This document shows positions 27,799 to 36,154 of a stretch of DNA of 64,000 bases, piece after piece. Each line of letters begins with the position of its first letter. Position 1 is the first letter of the stretch. Origin of the DNA: Anaerolinea sp. (GTDB lineage Bacteria > Chloroflexota > Anaerolineae > Anaerolineales > Anaerolineaceae); the NCBI GenBank assembly GCA_029975055.1, contig JARKPU010000067.1:186001-250000 (forward strand), given 5' to 3'. The notes beneath the pieces were generated by a model, which saw only the letters and a program-made list of their open reading frames with translations, made no database searches and was not told where the DNA came from. Position numbers and translations under genes: made by a program.

Positions 27799-27816
27799 CT
27801 TGGGTGGGGGTAGCTT

Positions 27817-28368
27817 CTAATCCGTAAACACGGGGATGTGCCCGAGCGAGATGATCGACTCCCACCTGGCGCGTTCGCCTTCGGTGAGGATGGCCGCCTC
27901 GGCCACCACCACGGCCCCCGCCTTCTGCAGCAGCATGCGCATGCCTTGCAGCGTCGAGCCGGTGCTGATCACATCGTCCACGATGATCACTTTCTTCCCC
28001 TGCATCATCGCGCGGTCCTTCTCGTCCAGGTAAAGCGTCTGCGGCTGGCCGGTGGTGATCGAAAGCGTCTCGGCGCGCAGCGCATCGCCCATGTAGGGCT
28101 TATACGATTTGCGCAAGACGGCATACGGCTTGCCGGTGGCCAGCGAAAGCCCGTGCGCCAGCGGGATGCTCTTGGCCTCGGCTGTCACCAGCACGTCATA
28201 TTCCACACCGGCCAGCTTTTCGGCCAGGGCCTTCGAGCAGGCCGTCACCAGTTCGGTATCGCCCAATATATTCAAGAGGGCGATGCGCAGGCCGGGCTTC
28301 ACCTCGAACAGGCGCAGCTCGCGGTGCACCCCGGCGATGTCGATTGGATACGTCTCGAATTCGGTCAT
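27817..28368 (-). CDS. adenine phosphoribosyltransferase-like protein
   Basis: 183-aa type I phosphoribosyltransferase, using PRPP to make a nucleotide from a base. The PRPP loop is VIIVDDVISTGST (127-139), and VTAEAKSIPLAHGLS resembles the hood/flexible-loop region of adenine/xanthine enzymes. The base specificity cannot be fixed from sequence. The ATG at 28368 follows AGGGAA and lies 13 bases after the GIY-YIG gene, so the two are probably co-transcribed. Confidence 0.8.
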   Translation of the reverse strand: MTEFETYPIDIAGVHRELRLFEVKPGLRIALLNILGDTELVTACSKALAEKLAGVEYDVLVTAEAKSIPLAHGLSLATGKPYAVLRKSYKPYMGDALRAETLSITTGQPQTLYLDEKDRAMMQGKKVIIVDDVISTGSTLQGMRMLLQKAGAVVVAEAAILTEGERARWESIISLGHIPVFTD

Positions 28369-28381
28369 AATTCCCTGCCAG

Positions 28382-28657
28382 TTATAGAATATCGATTGCT
28401 TGTGCAAGCCCCGCCGAAAGCTCGATCATGCTCTTCTTTTGCGCGTGGGTGAGCTTCTTCAATTGCAGCTCGCGCCTCATCGCACTGGCGCGGTCGGGCT
28501 GCGGTTCGATATACACCAGCTTCACCGGGCGGCGCAGACTGGTGTAGCGCGCGCCGCGTCCGCGGTTATGCTGCCGGGCGCGCCGCTGCGGGTCGGTCGT
28601 CCAGCCGGTGTAATACGTGCCGTCGGCGCACTCGACGATGTAACAGAAGCAGCTCAT
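28382..28657 (-). CDS. GIY-YIG domain protein (UPF0213-like)
   Basis: 91-aa single-domain GIY-YIG nuclease-like protein. The two strands are seen as CYIVECADGTYYTGWT, followed by RRARQHNRGRGARYT (catalytic Arg region) and the conserved glutamate in RRELQLKKL. Standalone members are thought to act in DNA repair but most are uncharacterised. The ATG at 28657 sits just after the stop of the dehydrogenase gene (TGAGATG). Confidence 0.85.
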   Translation of the reverse strand: MSCFCYIVECADGTYYTGWTTDPQRRARQHNRGRGARYTSLRRPVKLVYIEPQPDRASAMRRELQLKKLTHAQKKSMIELSAGLAQAIDIL

Positions 28658-28658
28658 C

Positions 28659-29660
28659 TCACTTCCGGGCGTCTTTTTCTTTATCGCCCCTCGGCCGGAT
28701 GCCGAACAGCCGCCCGATCGAACTGCCAAATGACGGCAGGGCGGGCGCCTTGGAGCCTTCGTCCCACTTGCCGCTTGCCCGCTGCGCCAGCCACGCCTGG
28801 TGCGCCTGGCGGGCGCTGCTCACCTTGGAATTGAGCTTCTCTTCCTCGCCCCCGCTGATCGCGTCGCGCATCTCCATCAACTCGTTGATCAGGCTGTCGA
28901 TCGCGCGCACGGCGTTCTCGCGGTTGTGCAGCACTTCCTGGGCGGGCTTTTTGCTGCCTTCCATAAAGGCCGCCAGCTCGGCCACGCGCGCGTAGCGCTG
29001 CCCGGCGATCTTGCGCAGGTCGCTCCAGCCGGGCTTCCCGGCGGTGATGTTCACCAGCGCCACGGCCATCAGTGCGGGCAGCACATGCCCCGTCGAGAGC
29101 AGCCCGTCCACCTCGAACGGGTCGGAGAAGATCGGCGTGCCCCCCAGCAGGCGGGCGAGGTTTTCGGCCAGGTGCACCGCCGATTCATCCACCCCCGCCG
29201 GGCCGGTGATCATGATGATGTTATCCTTGAACAGGTCGGCGTGCGCCGAGGCGGGGCCTTTATCCATCTCGTGCAGGTAACGCGCGTTGGGGGCCAGGGT
29301 GAAGGTGAGGAAGTAACGGTCTTCGCCGGTGATCAGCTCTTTGGCCCATTCGGTGCTTTGCACGGTCACCGGCGAGGTATCCAGCACCACCACCCCCGGC
29401 TTCAGGTGCGGCGCAATCGCCTCCAGGGTGAAGCGCACCTCGTCCACCGGAACCGCCAGCACCACCACATCGGCCTGCTCGACGGCATCCGGCAGGGTGT
29501 AGACGATCTTCTCCACCACGCCGAGCTTCTGCGCCTGTTTGGCCACATCGGGCTCACGGTCGTTCCCGATGCGCGTCACCTGGTCTTTCGCATCGGCCAG
29601 CGCCAGGCCGATTGAACTGCCGATCTGTCCAAGGCCCAAAATGGAAATTTGTACGCTCAT
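28659..29660 (-). CDS. prephenate dehydrogenase-like NAD(P)-binding protein
   Basis: 333-aa Rossmann dehydrogenase. The dinucleotide motif is ILGLGQIGSSIG (6-17). The middle includes DVVVLAVPVDEVRFTL and VVLDTSPVT, as in TyrA. A helical dimerisation domain follows, and the last ~60 residues are charged and unusual. The usual substrate-binding HPMAG motif is not seen; the equivalent segment reads FTLAPNARYLHEMDKG, so tyrosine biosynthesis is uncertain. ATG 29660 follows AAAGGATT. Confidence 0.72.
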   Translation of the reverse strand: MSVQISILGLGQIGSSIGLALADAKDQVTRIGNDREPDVAKQAQKLGVVEKIVYTLPDAVEQADVVVLAVPVDEVRFTLEAIAPHLKPGVVVLDTSPVTVQSTEWAKELITGEDRYFLTFTLAPNARYLHEMDKGPASAHADLFKDNIIMITGPAGVDESAVHLAENLARLLGGTPIFSDPFEVDGLLSTGHVLPALMAVALVNITAGKPGWSDLRKIAGQRYARVAELAAFMEGSKKPAQEVLHNRENAVRAIDSLINELMEMRDAISGGEEEKLNSKVSSARQAHQAWLAQRASGKWDEGSKAPALPSFGSSIGRLFGIRPRGDKEKDARK

Positions 29661-29714
29661 GTTCAATCCTTTTCGGCTCACGCCGCCAAGAAGCGATGAG
29701 AAGAGGCCGGAAAA

Positions 29715-30359
29715 TTAACCAACCAACAGGTTAAACACCGCGCGAATCGGCGGAAACAGCAGCGTGCCGATCACGTCGATGCCCACATAAGGCAGGCCAA
29801 AGAGCACCAGCAAGAGGATGATCGGCCCGTAGGGGCGGATGCGGTCGAGCACGCGCGCCCAGGAGGGCGGGAAGAAGTAACCGGCGATCTTGTCGCCATC
29901 CAGCGGGGCCAGCGGGATAAGGTTGAAGAAAGCCAGCACGAGGTTGAGCAGGATGAACTGGTTGAGGAAACTGTAGAGCAGGCTGAGCGCGCTCCCGCCC
30001 TGGAAGGGGTTGAAGTGCACCAGCCCCAGGCGCAGCGGAACCGCCGCCAGCACCGCCAGCAGCAGGTTCGAGGCCGGCCCCGCCAGCGAGACGAGCATAT
30101 ACGCCGCCGATGAGCGCTTCCCGAGCGCGTAAGGGTTCACCGGCACCGGTTTGGCCCAGCCGAAGCCCGCGAAGACCATCATCAGCGAGCCGAGCGGGTC
30201 GAGGTGCGCCAGGGGGTTGAGCGTCACCCGGCCGTTCATGCGCGGGGTCAGGTCGCCGAACCAATCGGCCACCTTGGCGTGCGAAAATTCGTGAAAGGTG
30301 AGCGCGATCACCAGGGTGATCAGGCGCGAAATCAGCGTGGCGGGGTCGAGGTTGAGCAT
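29715..30359 (-). CDS. site-2 protease family (M50) zinc metalloprotease
   Basis: 214-aa intramembrane protease with about five or six hydrophobic segments. The zinc motif is HEFSH (23-27, [14 protein letters not shown]) in the first segment. The second active-site block is [11 protein letters not shown], matching the family NPDG-like aspartate. It lacks PDZ and CBS domains, matching the short group III type of S2P. Substrate unknown. Confidence 0.88.
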   Translation of the reverse strand: MLNLDPATLISRLITLVIALTFHEFSHAKVADWFGDLTPRMNGRVTLNPLAHLDPLGSLMMVFAGFGWAKPVPVNPYALGKRSSAAYMLVSLAGPASNLLLAVLAAVPLRLGLVHFNPFQGGSALSLLYSFLNQFILLNLVLAFFNLIPLAPLDGDKIAGYFFPPSWARVLDRIRPYGPIILLLVLFGLPYVGIDVIGTLLFPPIRAVFNLLVG

Positions 30360-30449
30360 ATACCGGTAGGTCCTGTAAGGTTATTATACCCGTTCTGCCC
30401 CGCCGCAACGCAGGGTGCATCCGGTTTTATGACCGCACCCCATCGATTC

Positions 30450-30529
30450 TTGTAGGGTGCGGTCGATTGTATGACCGCACCATTTTGCCAGTAAAAGATG
30501 GTGCGGCCCAGCGCGGCCGCACCCTACAA
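30450..30529. repeat. 80-bp element with 13-bp perfect terminal inverted repeats
   Basis: TTGTAGGGTGCGG (30450-30462) and CCGCACCCTACAA (30517-30529) are exact inverted repeats. A second nested pair, CCGCACCAT with ATGGTGCGG, lies inside. Half-copies of the same motif (TATGACCGCACC) also precede it at 30428-30439. This non-coding structure resembles a miniature inverted-repeat element. It fills part of the 289-base gap between the M50 gene and the CPBP operon. Confidence 0.7.
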
Positions 30530-30562
30530 ACCCCGTAGAGTGCGGGGGAGGGGGTCCCTCAT

Positions 30563-30592
30563 AAAAACACCCCCTTCCCGGCAGGAAGGGGG
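30563..30592 (-). terminator. rho-independent terminator of the CPBP operon
   Basis: Perfect 9-bp stem CCCCCTTCC (30570-30578) with GGAAGGGGG (30584-30592). On the leftward transcript it is followed by TGTTTTTAT, about 55 bases past the CPBP stop. Confidence 0.8.
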
Positions 30593-30648
30593 GAATGGGT
30601 GAGTAGTTGTAAACAATTAATGGAATTACAAACCTGCCCGGCCTGATC

Positions 30649-31365
30649 TCACATCATTGTATAAGACAGCACGGTGGAGATATCCGCTAAGGCGTGGATA
30701 ATGAGCAAATATGGCAGCAGGGTCGGGCGCAATTTGATCATTAAGCCCACGAAGAGCGCAAAGGGCAAGAACATCCCCAGCCGCCAGAGCACGAAGCGCC
30801 CGTCCGGCAGGAAGGGGAGGAAAATGTGCTGCGCGGCGAGCACAAACGCCGCGATCAGCCAGGCCGCCCACCCGTTCTTGATCTGCTCGGCCAGCCGCGG
30901 CATCACATACAGGAAATAGGTGGGCAGCTCGGCGAACCAGATCGTCAGCGGGAACAGGAAGCTGAAGATGAACGCCCAGGACGGGAGCGGGCGGAACATC
31001 AGGTTGACCGGCACCATCCGGTCGCCCCACAGCGCCACCGCCAGGAAGATCATCGGCGCGGCGGCAAGCGGCAGCGAAACCACGGTTGAACCCGCCAGCC
31101 AGAGCAGATCACCCTTGAGCGTGGCGCGCTTGAAGCGCAGCAAGGCCCAAAAACGCTCGCCTTCGCGGCGGAAAAGCCATACCAGCAAAGCCAGCGAGGC
31201 GATGTTGGCCGCAACCGCCATGAACGGCCACCAGCGCGCCGATTCATACCACGGCTCGGCGTTACCCGCCAGCAGGAAGCCCGCCGCGATCAACGCCTGA
31301 GCCAGCAGGAACAGCGCCGAGCGCGAAACGAGCATCAACCAGGGAACAGCAGGAGATGTCTTCAT
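30649..31365 (-). CDS. CPBP-family intramembrane protease-like protein
   Basis: 238-aa polytopic protein (about seven hydrophobic segments) resembling CAAX/CPBP intramembrane glutamic proteases. Motif 1 is AELPTYFLYVMPR, where the canonical EExxxR has a single glutamate before leucine. Motif 2 is FVLAAQH and motif 3 HALAD. The ATG at 31365 overlaps the previous stop (TAATG). Last gene of a five-gene leftward operon divergent from a MalT-like regulator. Substrate unknown; catalysis uncertain given the altered motif 1. Confidence 0.65.
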   Translation of the reverse strand: MKTSPAVPWLMLVSRSALFLLAQALIAAGFLLAGNAEPWYESARWWPFMAVAANIASLALLVWLFRREGERFWALLRFKRATLKGDLLWLAGSTVVSLPLAAAPMIFLAVALWGDRMVPVNLMFRPLPSWAFIFSFLFPLTIWFAELPTYFLYVMPRLAEQIKNGWAAWLIAAFVLAAQHIFLPFLPDGRFVLWRLGMFLPFALFVGLMIKLRPTLLPYLLIIHALADISTVLSYTMM

Positions 31366-31751
31366 TAATTTTCCTTCTTCACGCGGGTAAACAAACCCAG
31401 GCGGGCGGCGCTGAGCAAATCCAGCACCAGGATGACGGCGAACATGCCCACCAGCGGCCATTGGCCCTGCTGAGCGAAATACCCCGGGCTGACGACGGCC
31501 GTGTAGGCCAGCATCCCCGCGGCGAAGAGCGCCAGCCCGCGCGCATAAGCCTTGCCGCGCAGCAGCGCAACCCCGGCGAAGATCAGGCACGCGGCGGTGG
31601 CGAATTCAGCCGCGAGGTGAAAGGCTATGCGCAGCGGCTCGCTGCGCAGCTCCGGCACCGCCCCAACCGCCAGGAAGAACCCCCATTGCCCAAGCATGAG
31701 CACGCCAATCGCAATCGAATACCACGCTGAAAATTTCACATCTCCTCCCAT
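31365..31751 (-). CDS. four-helix membrane protein of the CPBP operon
   Basis: 128-aa protein with about four hydrophobic segments (8-28, 45-62, 70-87, 97-115) and a basic C-terminus (FTRVKKEN); no family recognised. The ATG 31751 is placed by TGAGATG coupling to the 53-aa gene. An in-frame GTG at 31739 has GGGAGGAG just before it and could be the real start. Fourth gene of the operon. Confidence 0.65.
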   Translation of the reverse strand: MGGDVKFSAWYSIAIGVLMLGQWGFFLAVGAVPELRSEPLRIAFHLAAEFATAACLIFAGVALLRGKAYARGLALFAAGMLAYTAVVSPGYFAQQGQWPLVGMFAVILVLDLLSAARLGLFTRVKKEN

Positions 31752-31752
31752 C

Positions 31753-31914
31753 TCAAGCCAGCAGACCCCAGATCACGTGAAACGCATACGCTGCCCAGTA
31801 GGGCGCGCCTTTGGCGGCAATCTGCTCGACGAAGAAATTGTAGGCCAGAACCGTGTTCATGGCATACAGCGCGAGCAGGATGAAATAGCAAGCCGGCAGC
31901 AAACGGTGGTTCAT
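31753..31914 (-). CDS. 53-aa small membrane protein
   Basis: Short gene (ATG 31914, TGA 31755-31753) with a strong GGAGAGGAG site. The peptide starts MNHRLLPACYFILLALYAMN and continues with a short polar segment (FFVEQIAAKGAPYW) and a second hydrophobic stretch ending VIWGLLA. The start overlaps the stop of the glycosyltransferase remnant (ATGA) and the stop is one base before the next ATG, so it is coupled on both sides. Two predicted membrane segments; function unknown. Confidence 0.7.
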   Translation of the reverse strand: MNHRLLPACYFILLALYAMNTVLAYNFFVEQIAAKGAPYWAAYAFHVIWGLLA

Positions 31915-32177
31915 TTTGACTCCTCTCCAAGCCTTTCGAATATTCCAACAGCCTCGCTCACGCCGTCAGGCTCGCAGCGGATGGCAGACCCGATCTCCGC
32001 AGCCCTGGCGCGCATGCCGGGGTCGTCGAGCGCCCGGCGGATCATCGCGGCCAACCCGCTCAGGGTGGGGTTGGATGCCAGGCTGACTTCATGTCCGGCT
32101 GCCAGCAGGCCCTGCGCCAGGTTGATATAAGGCTGGACATCACCGCGAGAACCAATTGTGGCGATGAGAATTTTCAT
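31911..32177 (-). pseudogene. collapsed MGT/UGT-type glycosyltransferase (N- and C-terminal ends joined)
   Basis: 88-aa open frame. Residues 1-37 (MKILIATIGSRGDVQPYINL...) are the classic N-terminus of UDP-glucosyl/sterol glycosyltransferases. Residues 38-88 (LAAMIRRALDDPGMRARA... GVSEAV) read like the extreme C-terminal helix of the same family. The ~330 residues between, including the catalytic and NDP-sugar sites, are absent. It is intact and in frame, with the junction near residue 37. It cannot be an active glycosyltransferase; it may be a decayed gene whose reading frame still transmits coupled translation, or a repurposed mini-protein. Confidence 0.7.
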
Positions 32178-32437
32178 TCGACTGCTCCATCCTCTTCACC
32201 CGCCACTTTTTCAACGCTCAGCAGCGGGAAGCCCAGGTTATAGAGCTTCTGCAGCACGCCTTGCACGGCCGCCTGGTCGAGCAGCACCCCGCTCAGCACG
32301 GTGACGGGGTTGCCTTCGCCGTCATCGGATAAGGTGATGTTCATTTCTCCGAAATAACCGGCCCACTTCTCACCCAGCCGGCCTTGCACGCGAATCTGGT
32401 AGGCGCCGGGTTGGTCGAGTGTCAATTTTGGGCTCAT
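32174..32437 (-). CDS. conserved-type small protein preceding the CPBP operon
   Basis: 87-aa soluble beta-rich protein: YQIRVQGRLGEKWAGYFGEM, then GNPVTVLSGVLLDQAAVQGVL and LYNLGFPLLSVEKV. I recognise the pattern as a small family common in Chloroflexota and actinobacteria, often beside LuxR-type regulators, with no known function. ATG 32437 (second of two consecutive ATGs) has an AGGAGG site. Its stop overlaps the glycosyltransferase-remnant ATG. Divergent from the MalT-like gene with a 117-base gap. Confidence 0.7.
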   Translation of the reverse strand: MSPKLTLDQPGAYQIRVQGRLGEKWAGYFGEMNITLSDDGEGNPVTVLSGVLLDQAAVQGVLQKLYNLGFPLLSVEKVAGEEDGAVE

Positions 32438-32539
32438 CATACCTCCTTGAAACCTCACCCATATCATACTTGAACCGTCCGGCGGCTCCATCGGGCAAAA
32501 GGGTTAATCGGTGGGTTAATCGGCTGCAGGAAAGCATGC

Positions 32540-32545
32540 TACAAT
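32540..32545 (+). promoter_or_regulatory. -10 box for the MalT-like regulator
   Basis: TACAAT lies 10 bases before the ATG of the MalT-like gene, with a weak TTAATC 18 bases upstream. The transcript would have almost no leader; no ribosome binding site is visible. Confidence 0.4.
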
Positions 32546-32554
32546 TTTCTACAA

Positions 32555-35251
32555 ATGGCTGTCCCCCCGCTGTTGGCGACCAAGTTATACCCTCCACCCT
32601 GCCGCTACAACCTGGTCCCCCGCCCGCGCCTGACGGAAAAGCTGACCGCCGGAGTCCGCTCCGGGCAGAGGTTCACGCTGGTCTGCGCCCCGGCCGGTTT
32701 TGGCAAGACCACCCTGGTTGTGGAATGGCTTTCGGCCGCCGCCCGCCCTGACGGACCTGGAACCGGGCGGCGCTTCTGCTGGGTCTCGCTGGACGAGGCC
32801 GATAACGACCTGGGCGTGTTTCTGCGCTACCTGCTGGCCGCGCTGCAGACGCTGTGGAAGGAAACCGGCCGCGAGACGGCCAACATGCTCTCCGGCGGCA
32901 GGCTGCCGCCTGCCGAGATGCTTCTCCTCCCCCTGTTGAACGACCTGCTGGCCGTTCCGGAGCCGTTCGTGCTGGCGCTGGATGATTACCACGCCATCCA
33001 TGACCCCGTCATTCACGAAGCAATGGCTTTTCTGCTCGAACACCAGCCGCCGGCCATGCACACCATCCTCACCACCCGGCAGGATCCTCTCCTGCCCCTC
33101 GCGCGCTGGCGGGCCCGCGGTGAACTGCAGGATATCCGCCTGGCCGAACTGCGCTTCACCCCCGCCGAAGCCGCCGAATTCATGAACCGCATGACGGGCC
33201 TCCGCCTTTCGGAAGAGGACGTGAACACCCTCGAGGCGCACACCGAAGGCTGGATCGCCGGGCTGCAGATGGCGGCGATTTCGCTCCAGCAGACCGGCTG
33301 CGAGTGCGGGGGTTCATCGGCGAGTGAATTCATCCGGGCATTCACCGGTGACGACCGCTTCATCATGGATTACCTGGTGGACGAAGTGCTCTGCTGCCAG
33401 AAGCCCGAGATGCAGGATTTTCTCCTGCAAACCTCGGTGCTCGAGCGGTTCAACGCCCCGCTGTGCGAAGCCATCCTCGAGAACCCCCCCGCCGGAGAGG
33501 CTTCGGCCGCCGAGCGGCTGGCGTACCTCGAGCGGGCCAACCTGTTCCTCATCCCGCTCGATAACCGCCGCCAGTGGTTTCGCTACCACCATCTCTTTTC
33601 AGAATTGCTGCGCTACCGCCTGAAGACCACGCACGGCCCCGAGGCGGCCGCCCGCCTGCAGCGCCGCGCCGCCCTGTGGTGCGCCGAAAACGGCTTCGCC
33701 GACCAGGCCATCCTGTACGCACAGGCCGCCGCCGATTGGGACCTGTGCGCCGGCCTGGTCGCGCGGAACGCTGCGCGCCTGATCCGCGTGGGCGAGCTGA
33801 CCACCCTGCTGCGCTGGATTCGCGCTCTGCCAGAGTCAGTCGTGCGCAGCAACCCGTTCCTCTGCCGCAGTTACGGCTACGCGCTCACCAACTGCGGCCA
33901 GCTCCTGGAAGGCGAGAAGTTCCTCGCCCTGGCCCAGCAAGGCTTCGCAGACGACCCCGACGCCCTGGGAACCACCCTGGCATTCACCTCGCATAACGCG
34001 CTCTTCCGCGGCGACTTCAATGAAGAGATTGCGCTGGCGCGGCGCAGCCTGGATCTGCTAAAACCGGATAACACCTGGATGCGCGCGGTATCCGCCTTGA
34101 GCCTGGGGCTGGGCCTGCTCCACAATGGCGACATTCAAGCCGCGGAGCCGGCCTTCAAAGACGCCTGCCGCTTTGGAACCCAGGCCGAGAGCTTCCGCAC
34201 GGTGATCAATGCCCTGGCCTACCTTGGCAGAATCTGCGTCTTGCGCCTCGATTTCACGCAGGCCGAGGCGCACTTCCGGCGCGGAGCCGCTTACAGGCTC
34301 GAAGACACGCCCCACCCCGGCTGCGACCTGGCGCTCTTCGACCTGGCGATGCTCAAATACGAGCAAAACGAGCTGGATGAGGCGCTGGAACTCACGCATC
34401 TTGGGCTCGAGGTGAACCGGCGCAGCGGGTCGATCGAAATGCTCGCCTACGGCTATCGCCTGCTGGCCCGTCTCTTCCAGCTGCGCGGAGAGGCGCCCGC
34501 GGCCGCCGAATACCTGCAAAAAGCCCTCAAGCTGGCCGCCGGTTACGACCTCTCACCGCTCACGCTTTCACTCAACGCCGCCCTGCAGGTGGAAATGGCC
34601 CTCACCGATGGCGACCTGCCGCTGGCCGAACTGGCGGCCCCGCGGGTGACCAATTCACTCGGCCTGTACACCTTCCTGTTCTACCCTGAAACCGCCCGGG
34701 CGCACCTGCTGATCATCCAGGGCCGCAACGCCGAAGCCTTGCGCCTGCTCGAACCGGTGCTGGAGCGCGCTGCACAGCCGGGCTGGGAATATGCCCGCCT
34801 TCAGGTGCGCGTGCTGCAGGCCCTGGCGGCCGCCGAGCCGGGCCGGGCCCGCCTTCACCTCGCCGAAGCCCTCGCGCTGGCCCGCACCGGCGGCGCACGG
34901 CGCACTTTCCTCGACCTGGGCGCCCCCATGCAGGCCCTCCTGCGCGAGAGCGCCCCCCGGCTGGACGACCCGGCTTCGAGAGCCTACGCCCTGGGGCTGC
35001 TCCCGGCCTTCCCGGAAAACCCCCTCGAACCCGCCGCCCCTGCGGCGGCAGAGCTGGTGGAACAGCTTTCGGAGCGCGAAGTGGAGGTGCTGCGCATGGT
35101 CGCGGGGGGCATGTCGAACGCCGAGATCGCCCAAAAGCTGTACCTCTCGCCCAACACGCTCAAAGCGCACACGCAGAATATCTATAGCAAGCTGGATGTC
35201 CACAGCCGGGTGCAGGCCGTCAACCGCGCCCGCGAGCTTGGGATCATCTGA
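32555..35251 (+). CDS. MalT-like LuxR family transcriptional regulator (STAND ATPase)
   Basis: 898-aa signal-transduction ATPase. Walker A is APAGFGKTT (45-53) after an LLATKLYPPP start typical of the MalT group; the Walker B-like strand is VLALDDYHAIHD. A long middle region is TPR-like helices. A C-terminal LuxR HTH has EREVEVLRMVAGGMSNAEIAQ and SPNTLKAHTQNIYSKL (about 838-898). It should be an inducer/ATP-controlled activator. It is divergent from the five-gene CPBP operon, its likely target. Its 3' end overlaps the convergent acyltransferase by 8 bases. Confidence 0.88.
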   Translation: MAVPPLLATKLYPPPCRYNLVPRPRLTEKLTAGVRSGQRFTLVCAPAGFGKTTLVVEWLSAAARPDGPGTGRRFCWVSLDEADNDLGVFLRYLLAALQTLWKETGRETANMLSGGRLPPAEMLLLPLLNDLLAVPEPFVLALDDYHAIHDPVIHEAMAFLLEHQPPAMHTILTTRQDPLLPLARWRARGELQDIRLAELRFTPAEAAEFMNRMTGLRLSEEDVNTLEAHTEGWIAGLQMAAISLQQTGCECGGSSASEFIRAFTGDDRFIMDYLVDEVLCCQKPEMQDFLLQTSVLERFNAPLCEAILENPPAGEASAAERLAYLERANLFLIPLDNRRQWFRYHHLFSELLRYRLKTTHGPEAAARLQRRAALWCAENGFADQAILYAQAAADWDLCAGLVARNAARLIRVGELTTLLRWIRALPESVVRSNPFLCRSYGYALTNCGQLLEGEKFLALAQQGFADDPDALGTTLAFTSHNALFRGDFNEEIALARRSLDLLKPDNTWMRAVSALSLGLGLLHNGDIQAAEPAFKDACRFGTQAESFRTVINALAYLGRICVLRLDFTQAEAHFRRGAAYRLEDTPHPGCDLALFDLAMLKYEQNELDEALELTHLGLEVNRRSGSIEMLAYGYRLLARLFQLRGEAPAAAEYLQKALKLAAGYDLSPLTLSLNAALQVEMALTDGDLPLAELAAPRVTNSLGLYTFLFYPETARAHLLIIQGRNAEALRLLEPVLERAAQPGWEYARLQVRVLQALAAAEPGRARLHLAEALALARTGGARRTFLDLGAPMQALLRESAPRLDDPASRAYALGLLPAFPENPLEPAAPAAAELVEQLSEREVEVLRMVAGGMSNAEIAQKLYLSPNTLKAHTQNIYSKLDVHSRVQAVNRARELGII

Positions 35252-36140
35252 CCCCGCCGAAGCGCGCGATGTGGCTGCCCAGCAGCGCCTGCGCGCGGGC
35301 CAGGATGGGCTGCATCAGGCGCTGCCCGGCGGCTTCAGCCGCCAGCGCAGAAGCAGCCACAGGCGGCGCGAAGCTCAGCATGGCCTGGGCGCTCACCGAA
35401 GCGGGCCGGATGAGCTGCCAGATGACCTGCATGAACTCCGCCAGACGCCGCCGGTCCATCGCGTCGCGGTGCAGGCGCGTGAGGGGGTGCTCGGCGAAAC
35501 GGCGCTGCAACACGCCGCTCACGGCCGCCAGCACCAGGCCCGTAAGCGGGGCTTTGCGCAGCATCACCTCGATGCTCGCCAGCCACCCGGCCAAGGCGCC
35601 CTCGGCCCCTGCCTGAACAGCCGGGTCGGGGTCGATCTTCCCCGTGCCAAACTGGAGCACCGCCCCGCCCGCCTGCAGGTGCTGGACGGCCGCGCGCAGG
35701 GCCAGCATGCGCCCGGCGGTGTCATCGGTGGCGAAGATCATTTGCCGGCTGATGTTGGGGAAGGCCCGGTAGAAAGGGATTTCATACACTATGATCTTAA
35801 GGTCGCGCCGGGGGATGCAGGCGCACAGCACCGCCGAGTCATACGCCCCCGGGTGGTTGGAGACGACCAGCAGCGGCCCCTCGGCGGGGATTTGCTCGGC
35901 CCCGCAGGCGCCGACCCTCACCCCTAAGCTCTGCGCCAGGCTCTGGCCGGCCTCCGGCAGACCGCCTGCGGCGGCATGCTCATCGGCCTCGGCAAAGATG
36001 CGCGCGAAGCGTGTGGTGGGCAGGCGCACCAGCCCGCCAAACAGGCACCTGAGCGCGCCCTGCTTGCGCTTGACGAGCGCGTAGAACACCTCGTCGGTGA
36101 TGCGCTCGCGCATGAGCCGGATCTGCTCTTCGCTCGCCAT
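35244..36140 (-). CDS. PlsC-like acyltransferase
   Basis: 298-aa acyltransferase of the glycerolipid acyltransferase superfamily. The catalytic HX4D motif is SNHPGAYDS (H96, D101). A partner block QFGTGKIDPDPA occurs where the family has an FPEG-type motif. The acyl acceptor is unknown. ATG 36140 starts 14 bases after the upstream 60-aa gene. The frame is open further 5' but that part belongs to the small membrane gene. Confidence 0.72.
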   Translation of the reverse strand: MASEEQIRLMRERITDEVFYALVKRKQGALRCLFGGLVRLPTTRFARIFAEADEHAAAGGLPEAGQSLAQSLGVRVGACGAEQIPAEGPLLVVSNHPGAYDSAVLCACIPRRDLKIIVYEIPFYRAFPNISRQMIFATDDTAGRMLALRAAVQHLQAGGAVLQFGTGKIDPDPAVQAGAEGALAGWLASIEVMLRKAPLTGLVLAAVSGVLQRRFAEHPLTRLHRDAMDRRRLAEFMQVIWQLIRPASVSAQAMLSFAPPVAASALAAEAAGQRLMQPILARAQALLGSHIARFGGVR

Positions 36141-36154
36141 GCCGTCGATCGGGG

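Noticed and set aside
30360..30648. Possible CRISPR or tandem repeat in the 289-base gap
   Set aside because: The repeats are inverted, not regularly spaced direct repeats; explained by a MITE-like element and a terminator.
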